The translations under genes and the position numbers were made by a program. A stretch of 64,000 nucleotides of DNA from Shinisaurus crocodilurus (lineage: Eukaryota > Chordata > Lepidosauria > Squamata > Shinisauridae): assembly GCA_021292165.1 (NCBI GenBank), contig CM037880.1, forward strand, positions 139,564,564-139,628,563, written 5' to 3'. The notes beneath the pieces were generated by a model. The model searched no databases. It saw only the letters and a list, made by a program, of their open reading frames with translations, and was not told the DNA's origin. Below are positions 1-8,788 of this stretch, piece by piece. Numbering within the stretch: the first letter of the stretch is position 1; every line of letters begins with the position of its first letter.

Positions 1-625
1 TGGGGTTTAGACTTGCTGGTGCTTGGAACCTCCACAGGGGTGGAGGGCCGATTAAGATGGTCCACCCCAGGAGGCTGATGGATCTGAATGGCTCTCGGGA
101 TTTTTCTCTTGCCTCGGCAGGCAATTCTGTCAAAGCCCTGGCTGATCTCTGCAATAGAGAAATGGCCAGGGCAGTGGACACAACTGCTCCTGAGCGCCCT
201 CCCTCACAAACCACACCAGCACCCTGGTTTTCTAGGAAGGCGGCGGCGGTGAAACGAGTGAGACAGCGACTAGAGTGACATTGGCAGAAAACTTGGAGCG
301 AATCCGATCGAGCACGGGCTAGAGCCTATTTGAATGCCTATTCTTTGGCAATATGGGCAGCAAAAATATATATTTTTCTCTTCCACTATTGCAGCTGCAA
401 AGAGACGCCCTGCAGAGCTGTTTCAGGCGGTCAGGGGTCTCTTACACACCAGCCTGCAAGAGGAGAACTCAGACCTTTCAACAATTTGCTCAGCACCTTG
501 CAGACAAAGTCACTCGGATCCTCTCTGACTTCGACGCTATAGTTGATACAGACTCAGTGGATGGAACTTTGGCTCCTGCTTGCCCAGTGTTATTGGATAC
601 TTTTCAATTTATATAGCCTGAGGAT

Positions 626-1557
626 GTGGACAGGATCCTTGGAGAGGTGAGAGCCACCAAGTGTGTTCTAGATTCTTGCCCTTCCTGGCTCATAAAAGCA
701 GCCAGAGGGAGACTGGCCAAGTGGGTAAGTGAAGTGGTTAATGCTTCTCTTTGTCAAGGCAGGGTTCCAGCCTGCCTGAAGGAGGCAGTGGTGAGACCCC
801 TGTTGAAAAAACCCTCCCTGAATCCCATTATATTGGATAATTACCAGCCAGTTTCCAATATTCCATTTCTGGGCAAGGTATTGGAGCGCATGGTGGCATC
901 CCAACTCCAGGGATTCCTGGATGAGACAGATTATCTAGATCCATTTCAATCTTGCTTCAGACCTGGTTATGGGTCAGAAACAGCTTTGGTCACCTTGGTG
1001 GATGAACTACACTGGGAACTAGACCGGGGAAGTGTGTCCCTGTTGGTTCTGCTGGACCTCTCAGTGGCTTTCAATACCATCGACCATGGTATCCTTCTGG
1101 GCCACCTTGCCAGAATGGGACTTGGAGGCACTGTTTTACAGTGGCTCCATTCCTGGAAGGGTGGATCCAGAAGATGATGCTGGGAGACTGCTGTTTGACC
1201 CCCTGGCCGTTGGCCTATGGAATCCCACAGGGTTCCATTTTGTCTCCCATGCTATTTAACATAGACATGAAGCCGTTGGGAGAGACTGTCTGGAGTTTGG
1301 GGGTTCGGTGTCACCGGTATGCTGATGACACCCAACTCTATTTCTCCTTCCCATCTAATTCCAAGGAAGCTGTTGCTGTGCTAAACCGGTGTCTGTCAGC
1401 AGTAATGGAATGGATGAGGGCATACAAATTGAAGCTTAATCCAGACAAGACAGAGGTGCTCCTGGTCAGTCGGAAGGCAGATCAAGGAATAGGGATTCAG
1501 CTTGTGTTGGATGGGGTTACACTGCCCCTGAAGACACAGGTTCGCAGTGTGGCGTAG
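626..1557 (+). pseudogene. L2-type reverse transcriptase, frame-broken
   Basis: This is the RT core of the LINE above; it would copy LINE RNA into DNA at a nicked target. The first part (626-1177) reads fingers and palm, including DNYQPVSNIPFLGK, FRPGYGSETAL and the motif A region LLDLSVAFNTIDH, in which the usual AFDT is AFNT. The second part (1141-1557), in another frame, holds PQGSILSPMLFN and the catalytic YADD motif near 1318-1329, then LKLNPDKTEVLLV. A frameshift near 1140-1180 separates the two, so no intact protein is made. The second part ends where the SINE inserted at 1546. Upstream, 57-620 gives further linker sequence in several frames. Confidence 0.88.
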
Positions 1558-1793
1558 TGGTGAGAGTGCTGGGCTGGGACTCAGGAGATCCAGGTTCTAG
1601 TCCCCGCTCGGCCATGAAACTCACTGGGTGACTTTGGGCCAGTCACTGACTCTCATCCTAACCTACCTCACAGGTTTGTTGTGAGGATAAAAATGGAGAG
1701 GAGGATTATGTAAGCTGCCTTGGGTTCCTTGCAGGAAAAAAAGGCAGGGTATAAATATAATGAATGAATGAATAAATAAATAAATAAATAAAT
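1546..1793 (+). mobile_element. tRNA-headed SINE with L2-like tail (copy 1)
   Basis: The head GTGTGGCGTAGTGGTGAGAG carries a box A-like TGGCGTAGTGG, and GGTTCTAGTCC about 40 bp on is a box B-like element, as in Pol III promoters of tRNA-derived SINEs. A central body (CTGGGTGACTTTGGGCCAGTC) follows, then a tail GGCAGGGTATAAATATAA and a TGAA/TAAA microsatellite. The tail resembles the 3' end of the L2-type LINE it sits in, so L2 machinery probably mobilised it. It interrupts the RT reading frame of the host LINE. Target duplication is not clear. Confidence 0.85.
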
Positions 1794-1935
1794 AGGTGTA
1801 CTTCTGGATTCAGACCTGAGCCTGGCTGCCCAGGTTTTGGTGGTGGCCAGGAGTGCATTTGCACAGTTAAAGCTCATGCACCAGCTGTGCCTGTTCCTGG
1901 AGATGTCTGATTTGGCCACAGTGACACATGCCTTA

Positions 1936-2958
1936 GTTTGTTTGTTTGTTTAATACATTTTTATACCGCCCAATAGCCAAAGCTCTCTGGGTGGTTCACA
2001 ACAGTTAAAACCATAAAATACAATAAAATATAAATATAGGATTTAAAACTACAGATTAAAAACAACAACAAAGCTAGCAGCAGCAGTTCAAATTACAATA
2101 ACAGAGTTAAAACAAATACAAGATTAAAATGATTAAAATGCCTGGGAGAATAGAAAGGTCTTCACCTGGCACCGGAAAGAGTACAATGTAGGCGCCAGGC
2201 GAGCCTCTTTGGGGAGCTCATTCCACAACCGGGGTGCTACAACAGAAAAGGCCTCCTCCTGGTAGCCACCTGCCTCACTTCCTTTGGCAGGGGCTCTCAG
2301 AGAAGGACCGCTGAAGAAGATCTTAGTGTCTGGGCAGGTACATATGGGAGGAGACGATCCTTCAGATACCCTGGCCCCAAGCTGTTTAGGGCTTTGAATG
2401 TTAGTACCAGCACTTTGAATTGTGCCCAGAAACAGACTGGCAGCCAGTGCAGATGAGAAAGCACTGGCATAATATGTTCACGTTGTCCAGTCCCTGTTAA
2501 TAATCTCACTGCCCTATTTTGGACCAGTTGAAGTTTCCGGACCATTTTCAAAGGCAGCCCCACATATAACGCATTGCAGTAATCCAAATGAGAGGTTAGC
2601 AGAGCATGGATAACTGTAGCTAGGCTATCTCTGTCCAGATAAGGATGTAGTTGATATATCAGCCTAAGCTGATAAAAGGTGCTCTGTGCCACCGAGTTCA
2701 CCTGTGCCTCAAGTGACAGTTGTGGATCCAAGAGCACCCCCAAACTATGAACCTGATCCTTCAGGGGGAGTGCAACCCCATCCAGAACTGGTTGAATATC
2801 ACTTAGCCGGGCAGACAGACCACCCACTAACAGTACCTCCATCTTATCTGAATTGAGTCTCAGTTTATTAGCCCTCATCCAGTCCATTACTGTGCCCAGG
2901 CACTGATTCAGAACAGCCACTGCCTCACCTGGATTAGATGAAAAGGAGAGATAGAGCT
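1936..2958 (-). mobile_element. L2-type LINE, 5'-truncated, inserted in reverse
   Basis: On the minus strand it runs from a 5' truncation near 2958 to a 3' end at about 1936 with a (CAAA)n tail, seen as TTTGTTTG on the plus strand. The 3' UTR region 1940-2290 includes ATACCGCCCAATAGCC. CCTTA occurs at 1931-1935 and again at 2959-2963, and the duplication may extend to CCTTA[G/C]TT with one mismatch. Removing the insert rejoins the host LINE reading frame, which supports a target duplication. Confidence 0.85.
2297..2920 (-). pseudogene. L2-type RT C-terminal region
   Basis: A 207-codon open stretch begins MAVLNQCLGTVMDWMRANKL and continues through SDKMEVLLVGG, SLGVLLDPQLSLEAQV, SHLDYCNALYVGLPLKMVRK and LHWLPV, ending LRSSSAVLL. 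This is the RT thumb and C-terminal domain of the L2-type LINE. The catalytic YADD region lies upstream of the truncation and is absent, so it cannot work alone. It is the best-preserved example here of this protein region and serves as a ruler for the other L2 fragments. Confidence 0.88.
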
Positions 2959-2963
2959 CCTTA

Positions 2964-3290
2964 CTTATATCCCGTTTGGATTACTGTAACATGTTCTACG
3001 TGGGGCTGCCTCTGAAGAGTGTTCGGAAACTTCAGCTGGTTCAAAGAGCTGCTGCCAGGCTGCTGGCTACAGGGAGCATACAACTCCTTTGTTACAACAG
3101 CTCCAGTGGCTCCCAGTCTGTATCTGGGCACAATTCAAAGTGCGGGTTATGACCTATAAAGTGCTACATGGCTCGGATCAAGGTTATCTGAAAGATCATA
3201 TTCTCCCTTATGAGCCTGCCCGTACCCTGAAATCTTCAGAGGAGGCCCTTCTCTTGGTTCTGCCACCTCACAGTCACACCTGATGAGAAC
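2964..3290 (+). pseudogene. C-terminal end of the split host L2 ORF
   Basis: The sequence resumes immediately right of the reverse L2 with the SRLDYCNMFYVGLPLKSV region, then QLVQRAAARLLATG and LQWLPVCIWAQFKVRVMTYK (3089 on), and YLKDHILPYEPARTLKSS. It is the continuation of the coding sequence left at 1935, with a one-base slip near the junction and further frame changes around 3080. The 3' UTR follows to about 3640. Confidence 0.82.
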
Positions 3291-3644
3291 GCAGTAGAGG
3301 GCCTTCTCGGTGGCTGCCCCAAGGCTCTAAAATTCTCTTCCCAGGGAGTCTAGAGTGGTGCGCTCCTTGCTATGTTTCCAGAGGCAGGCAAAAACTTTTT
3401 TGTTCCAGCTGGCCTTTGGGAATAGTCTGGACCTGTAAGAATGTGATAGATTAGTATTGTTGTTTATATTGCTATGGTTGTTTTAATTCTGACATTTTAT
3501 ATAATTTTAATATTAATATTATGATGATTTAATTATATTTTTAACTTTGTCTATCTCTATATATTTTAATTGTACAAGTTTTAATGTAAAGCCGCCTTAA
3601 ATCCCAGTACTGGGAAAAAGGCAGGATATAAAGAAATTTCATTT

Positions 3645-4085
3645 CATTTCATTTATTTCATTTCTATACCACCCCACAGCCGAAGTTCTCTGGGCGGTTC
3701 ACAACAATTTATACATTGTGGCGTAGTGGTGAGAGTGCTGGACTGGGACTCGGGAGTTCCTTGTAGGAAAAAAGGCGGGGTATAAATGTAATAAATAAAA
3801 TAAAATAAAAATACATAAAAAACAACAACAATAAAAACATACAATATAGTTAAAAAGATTTAAAACCAAATTTAAAAGCACAGTTCAAAATGAGAATACA
3901 AAAAGTTAATAAAATTAAGCCTACAGGGGACAATTCCCCCCCGCCCCCCGCCCCCTATGTGCTATTTGAGCCCTTAATTGTTGAATGCTTTGGCATAGAG
4001 GGAAATCTTAACCTGCCACCGAAAAGATAGTAAGGTTGGGTCTCAGTGGGGAGCTTATTCCATAATGGGGGGGGGGAGCTACCCA
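3645..4085 (-). mobile_element. L2-type LINE 3' end, reverse
   Basis: The plus strand starts with (TTTCA)n and then CTATACCACCCCACAGCCGA and TCTGGGCGGTTCACAAC, the reverse complement of an L2 3' end. Further on, TGCCACCGAAAAGATAG and GGGGAGCTTATTCCATAATG match the same region of the reverse L2 at about 2160-2240. It is a 3'-UTR-only, 5'-truncated copy, interrupted by a short SINE at 3717-3810. Confidence 0.75.
3717..3810 (+). mobile_element. Internally deleted tRNA-headed SINE (copy 2)
   Basis: The head TGTGGCGTAGTGGTGAGAGT runs to CTCGGGAG and then jumps straight to TTCCTTGTAGGAAAAAAGGC and the GGGGTATAAATG tail, omitting box B and the body (about 140 bp). It is flanked by a 6-bp direct repeat ATACAT (3711-3716 and 3811-3816). 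Removing it restores the L2 3' UTR. Confidence 0.82.
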
Positions 4086-4399
4086 ATTAAAATAATCATA
4101 ATGGAAAAAGAACGGGACATGAAAATCCACAATTCCATTTAGTTTTTATTAATGTCTCTGGCAAATTTTCATTGGTCTGGATTTCACCTTTAAAAATTGT
4201 GGATAATTTTGATCACTCTTCTCCTCTGGGTGCCCCCCCGCCCAATGCCAAATACAGCATTTTTTAAATATGAAGTGAGGACCCAGTAGTTGCAAAGAGT
4301 AATTTTTCAAACACCACCCACAAATTATCTCCATATTTCATGATTCCTCATGGTAGGTTACACTCATGCTTTGGTGAACTCTGGTTAGTTTGAACTAAA

Positions 4400-4616
4400 G
4401 CCAGTGTGGTGTAGTTGGACTAGGACTCGGGAGATCCGGGTTCTAATCCCCAGTCAGCCATGAAGCTCACTGAGTGACTTTTGGCCAGTCACTGACTCAG
4501 CCTAACCTACTTCACGGGGTTGTTGTGAGGATAAAATGAGGAGGAGGACTATGTGGGCTGCCTTGGATTTCTTGCAAGAGGAAAACAGGTGGAATACAAA
4601 TGTAATAATAAATAAA
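4400..4616 (+). mobile_element. tRNA-headed SINE (copy 3)
   Basis: It starts GCCAGTGTGGTGTAGTTGGA with a deletion inside the box A region, followed by the box B-like GGTTCTAATCC, the body GTGACTTTTGGCCAGTCACT and a tail of about TGTAATAATAAATAAA. The flanks AGTTTGAACTAAA (left) and AGTTTGGAAATAAA (right) look like a degenerate target duplication. Confidence 0.82.
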
Positions 4617-4859
4617 GTTTGGAAATAAACCAGGATCACAAACCATGACTTATTCAAACCATAATTTAAACTAACCGAAGTTACCCAAGTTCGGAGACCC
4701 TTGATATAGATTTAAAATTAGGGAAGGATTATTATTTTTTGTATAAAATTGAAATAAACCCATGAGTAGAAAGGGACAATGGCAGAGACTAGTAGACATG
4801 CATTTATACTACTTGGTGACTGCTGTCTATGATCTTTTTAGACTTCTACCTAGCACAAG

Positions 4860-4882
4860 ATTATTTATTTATTTATTTATTT
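4860..4882. repeat. (ATTT)n microsatellite
   Basis: About six ATTT units in otherwise unique AT-rich DNA. Confidence 0.9.
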
Positions 4883-4889
4883 GCTTATT

Positions 4890-5900
4890 TCTAAGATGAT
4901 ACAATTATAGGTCTGTCAATTTGAATATCTTATGCATTCAAATGAAATGATTGCTTTCTAGATAGCAGGTGGCTGTCCTCCCTGTCCCCCCATGGATAAC
5001 ATCCAGGGAATTACCACCACTTTGCTGGCAGGATAATGAATGATGTAACTCCTTAGCTGACCTGCTTAGGAGAGAGGGCAAGAATTGGAATGATTCCACT
5101 TATCTGGCTCTATTTAGGCCAGTCCTCCTAACTATCACCTTCCCCACATTTGATTCAGTTTCCCCTCCCCACATTAATTTGACATTAATTTGCTCTGAGC
5201 CTTCTAACAGCAGGGAAAGATGTGCAGCATTAACTGAGCTTAATGTTTTAGCAACAGTCATTTAAATCTGTAGAGTTTCATTTTTAAAAGACAAATAGCT
5301 TGAATTTTGTCATTCTCTTAATGGTTTGAAGGATGAAGTTGAGTTGGACAAATGGGAGACACTGGATTAGTCTCAATATCTGTAAGAAGAACTGGGTTGA
5401 ATTTTCTTGGTGGGTATGTTTTATAATAAAAACACTGATTTTGGAACAGTGTTAAAATAAACATGTAAAAGACTAAATGACATCAATGTGGAATTTGTTG
5501 TATTGCACAGATCACAATAATTTTATGCCTGTACTACAGTACTTTGATATTTTTTTAATAAGTCTAAAACTACTGCCCCCCACATACTTATTAATAATAC
5601 ATGTATGTATTTAGATTTCACCAAAAAGATATAGTTCTACATGTTTGTCTCTATCATACCAAAAGCATGTCAAGCTTTTGAGCTTTTAAAAATGCAAGAG
5701 GGGAGAGAAGCACAGTGCTACTACATTAGAAGACAGTAGGAAAAACTTTAGCTTTTGAACATCATAAGTTATGATTCATAACCCATTCTTCCCATCAGAT
5801 CTACTTTTTAAAAAATGTGTATATTTTTTTCATCTGGTATAATTCTTTATTATTAAGAACTCTCCTTAAATGGAGGCGAGGTGGTTTGGAATGGCTTTTC
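4890..5900. other. Unique AT-rich DNA, no gene seen
   Basis: No long open frame, no recognisable repeat and no RNA gene. Possibly intergenic or intronic. Confidence 0.6.
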
Positions 5901-5902
5901 CT

Positions 5903-6069
5903 GGCCTGTGGCTTAGGCTGGCTCAGCTGAGCGTGGAAAGCTAAGCAGGGTCAAGCCTGGTTATTACTTGGATGGGAGACCCCTCCTCTAGTTTCCTGCA
6001 TTGAGCAGGGGGTTGGACTCGATAGCCTTGTAGGCTCCTTCCAACTCTATGATCTATGAAATCTATGAA
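5903..6069 (+). mobile_element. 5S rRNA-headed SINE with CR1-like tail (copy 1)
   Basis: The head contains AAGCTAAGCAGGGTCAAGCC and TACTTGGATGGGAGACC, which match the internal promoter part (box A to box C) of vertebrate 5S rRNA. Straight after GGGAGACC it switches to CCTCCTCTAGTTTCCTGCAT and then GGGGGTTGGACTCGATAGCC and CTTCCAACTCTATGA with ATCTATGA repeats. This is the 3' end style of CR1 LINEs. Two other copies (35831-35993 and 41052-41200) share the same junction, so it is a family and not a chance juxtaposition. Confidence 0.85.
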
Positions 6070-6955
6070 TACCCAGATGTAAATAAACCAAATCGCTACT
6101 GTCAACTATTTGCATATTAAGGAAGTGTTACTTTTGAGCTAAGTATGAAGTGGATGGGAAGTGAATGGATTTATCCTGAGAATCTCAAGGAAACAGTTGT
6201 ATGTATCATTGAAACTAAAGGAGCAGTATGTATTGGTCACAAGGGATTTTTGCATTCTTCACTTCTTTTTTTATTCACCATGCTGATGCAGATGCCGAAT
6301 AATTTTGCTATCTTCTTTGCCCCCCCCCCCCAATATAAGCCTTCTGATGGCTGAAATGAATACTTTTCAGTCAAAGATAGTCAGAACTCATAAGGGAGTA
6401 ATTATGATTCTAATTCAGGCCTCCTAATGACATAAATTGAGCAACTTTAGAAGTTGATGCCCCACATGATTGCCTAGCTCTTAAACTCAAAAGCCTTCAG
6501 GGTCTAAATGAGGTTTTTGTTTTCATTGCTTTTTCATTTTGAGGACCATGGGGATTTTATAGCTACACTTGCAGATGTTACAGCTTTTTGTTGACTATCC
6601 CTGGACCAGTTGATATGTGTGTAAGAGGAATTTGGAGGAAAGGATAAAATCTTAAATTAGTATGGGCTCAATTCAGCCCCATTGATATCAGTAGAATTAT
6701 TAAGCCTGCAACTTAATGAAATGAATGGGGTTTCAATACACCTTAACTTTGGTTGGATCAAACCTTCTATTTGTATACTTCAAGCTTGATTTCAAAATAT
6801 GTATATGCACAAATGACCTTGAGGTTAACTGTACTACCTGTAACCCAATAACTATTTTTGAGCTAGTGTGATTGACTAGCTCAAGAGAGCTGTTTGTCAC
6901 ATTGTTTTACCCACTATAAAGCTGGATCCCTTCATTAATTTTATTCACCCACCAA
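6070..6955. other. No gene seen
   Basis: Unique AT-rich sequence with a poly-C run near 6321-6330. A 69-codon open stretch at 6145-6354 has no recognisable domain and is not supported as a gene. Confidence 0.55.
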
Positions 6956-6959
6956 GAAT

Positions 6960-7318
6960 CAAGTAGGAAGAGTATTCCAGAGATATGGGGCCCACCACAT
7001 ATCTCTGGAATGTCTATTGGACTCAATCATCTAATAGCACTCACTGGTGGACCAGAGAGCAGGGCCTCAGATGCTGATCTTAAATTTTGGGTAGATTCAT
7101 ATGGGTGGCTTTTCAGATAGCCTGTCCCAAAGGGTAATAATACCTTAAACTGGACCTAGAAAAAAATAGGGAGCAAGTGTAACTGGCCTGAAAGAGGTGA
7201 AATCTGATCTGAATGCTGAGATCCCACAAGCTTTGTACCTGCTGCATTCTGCATTAGTTGCAAGTTCTGCACCATCTTTAAGGGCATCCCCATGTAGAAC
7301 GCATTACAGTAATTATGG
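6960..7318 (-). pseudogene. Degraded L2-type RT C-terminal fragment
   Basis: Minus-strand translation gives the NYCNAFYMGMPLKMVQNLQL motif, the counterpart of DYCNALYVGLPLKMVRKLQL in the copy at 2297-2920, followed by a decayed version of the LHWLPV region. Stops and indels are frequent. It is an old L2 fragment. Confidence 0.72.
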
Positions 7319-7647
7319 GAAGCTTCTGGGAACGCATTTCTGCTTACAAGTAAGGTGTGTGCTCCCCACACACCTTGTTCCCTTGCAAAATGGCTATTTT
7401 TTCTTATGTTGCCACCCTGGTGGCATATTGGGTGAACTGGGGGTTGCAAAAATGGCCATGGGGCCACATGTTACCCATTCCTGATTTAGAGTAACAATCT
7501 GACATCAAAGTATGGGTTATGATCCTGGCTTGTTTCCCTTAGCCACATTTTTGAATTCTGGCATAATGATAAACCATGGTTAATTGAAAAGAAAAGCAGA
7601 ACTTCCAATTTTCTCCTAGGGTTATGTTCTAACCAGATTAATGAATA

Positions 7648-8326
7648 CAGTAATACCTTGGATTATGAGTAACTTGGTATGTGAGCTTCTCGTAAAACGA
7701 GCAAAATTTTAGCATTTATTTACATTTGAAAGATGAGCAAGTCTCGCAACACGAGCCACACGCTCTGCCCGCGATTAGCACTTAAAGTGCCAGCTCCCCG
7801 GCTTTGCCTAGCCGGAAGGGAGCGAGGCACAGCCGCTCACTCTGTGGGCACCTCGCACTGCTGCGCTGGCTCTCTCCTGGGATCCCCATGGAGGTGAGGC
7901 GCAGCCGCTCGCTGTGTGGGCGCCTCGCACCGCTGCGCCGGCTCCCTGCCCGGGAGCCAGCAAAGCACCCCGTGGAGGTGAGGCGAGGGAGCTGCGTCAC
8001 TCACTCTGCGTGTGCCTCGTGCTGCCGCTTTGAGGCGAGGCGAGGCACGGCCGGGAGCCCAGGAGTCGGCACATCAAAGCGACTTTCCCCATTAGAAATA
8101 ATGGGAACTCTGCTGATTCGTTCCACAACCATTTCATCACTGCTTTGCCGGCTCCCTCCATGGGGCTCCCTGCCAGGGAGCCGGCAAAGCAGTGATTAAA
8201 TGGTTGTGGAACAAATCAGCGGAGTTCCCATTATTTCCAATGGGGAAACTCGCTTTGATGTACGAATATTTTGGATTACGAGCATGGTTCCGGAACGAAT
8301 TATGCTCGTAATCCAAGGTATTACTG
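7648..8326. mobile_element. Tigger-like MITE, copy a (679 bp)
   Basis: Terminal inverted repeats: CAGTAATACCTTGGATTATG at the left and its near mirror (...CGTAATCCAAGGTATTACTG) at the right. A TA dinucleotide flanks each end (7646-7647 and 8327-8328), as in Tc1/mariner-pogo/Tigger insertion. The two subterminal arms differ: the left one has CTCGTAAAACGAGCAAAATT, the right one has ATTATGCTCGTAATCC. The core is CpG-rich with repeated GCCGCTC and CGCCTCGC modules. No transposase is encoded. Same orientation as copy c; copies b and d are opposite. Confidence 0.85.
8084..8248. repeat. Near-perfect hairpin inside Tigger-like copy a
   Basis: Arms of about 75 bp run from TTTCCCCATTAGAAATAATG to the centre GGCTCCCTCCATGGGGCTCC and back to CATTATTTCCAATGGGGAAA. 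The same hairpin occurs in copies b (13735-13882) and d (about 54497-54634), so it is a fixed part of the family. Confidence 0.85.
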
Positions 8327-8494
8327 TACTAGTTGCTGCTGGGGAAAAAGGTGGGAGAAGGCTGTGGTATTCAAGCCGTTATCCTGGGTTTCCAGATGCC
8401 TCTGAACTGATCTAGCAGGGCTCTTCTTACATGTAGTATTTCTCTAGTTAAAGGTATGTGCCACTTGCAACTGCCACTTAATTATTGGTATTAT

Positions 8495-8645
8495 AATTAA
8501 GTTTGTGCCCCAGCCTTTGGCCAAATATGTCCTTAGGGTGGCTTGCAGCATTAAGATCAGGACCATGTTAAATAACAATCCAAAGATTAATTACAGTTAA
8601 AATCAATATAAGATAAACCATAAGATTACTAAGGCACAATTAGTA
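8495..8645 (-). mobile_element. LINE 3'-end fragment, reverse
   Basis: GCCCCAGCCTTTGGCCAAAT, TTAGGGTGGCTTGCAGCATT and an A-rich run resemble the reverse of L2-type 3' ends elsewhere in the window, but diverged. Confidence 0.5.
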
Positions 8646-8788
8646 ATATGTGGATGAGAGAACATGTGTATAGTATTGGGCACAAGTGAATGCATTGATT
8701 ATCTGTCCCACTAAAATGATGACTCAGCATGAGCTAGTTGGAAGCATTTAGTTCAAGAAATTTAATTTTAAACCTGGAGTGGGTTGTT

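Larger units (their letters stand above)
1..3640 (+). mobile_element. L2-type LINE, split by a SINE and a reverse L2
   Basis: A non-LTR retrotransposon runs in from the left edge. Its pieces are about 1-1545, 1794-1935 and 2964-3640. Translation gives linker and reverse transcriptase (RT) sequence with several frame breaks, then the C-terminal LINE region, then an AT-rich 3' UTR ending near 3590-3640 in a GCCGCCTTAA...AAAGGCAGGATATAAA tail. The clade (L2, or the related Vingi) is inferred from RT style and tail and was not tested by phylogeny. The reading frame across the interruptions (HALVT before, SRLDYCN after) shows the three pieces belong to one copy. Confidence 0.85.

Noticed and set aside
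1546..1793. tRNA gene
   Set aside because: Box A and B-like motifs are there, but no cloverleaf with anticodon stem can be defended. The head belongs to a SINE repeated four times.
5903..6069. 5S rRNA gene
   Set aside because: Only part of the 5S sequence is present, it is mutated at the 5' side, and it is fused to a CR1-like tail.
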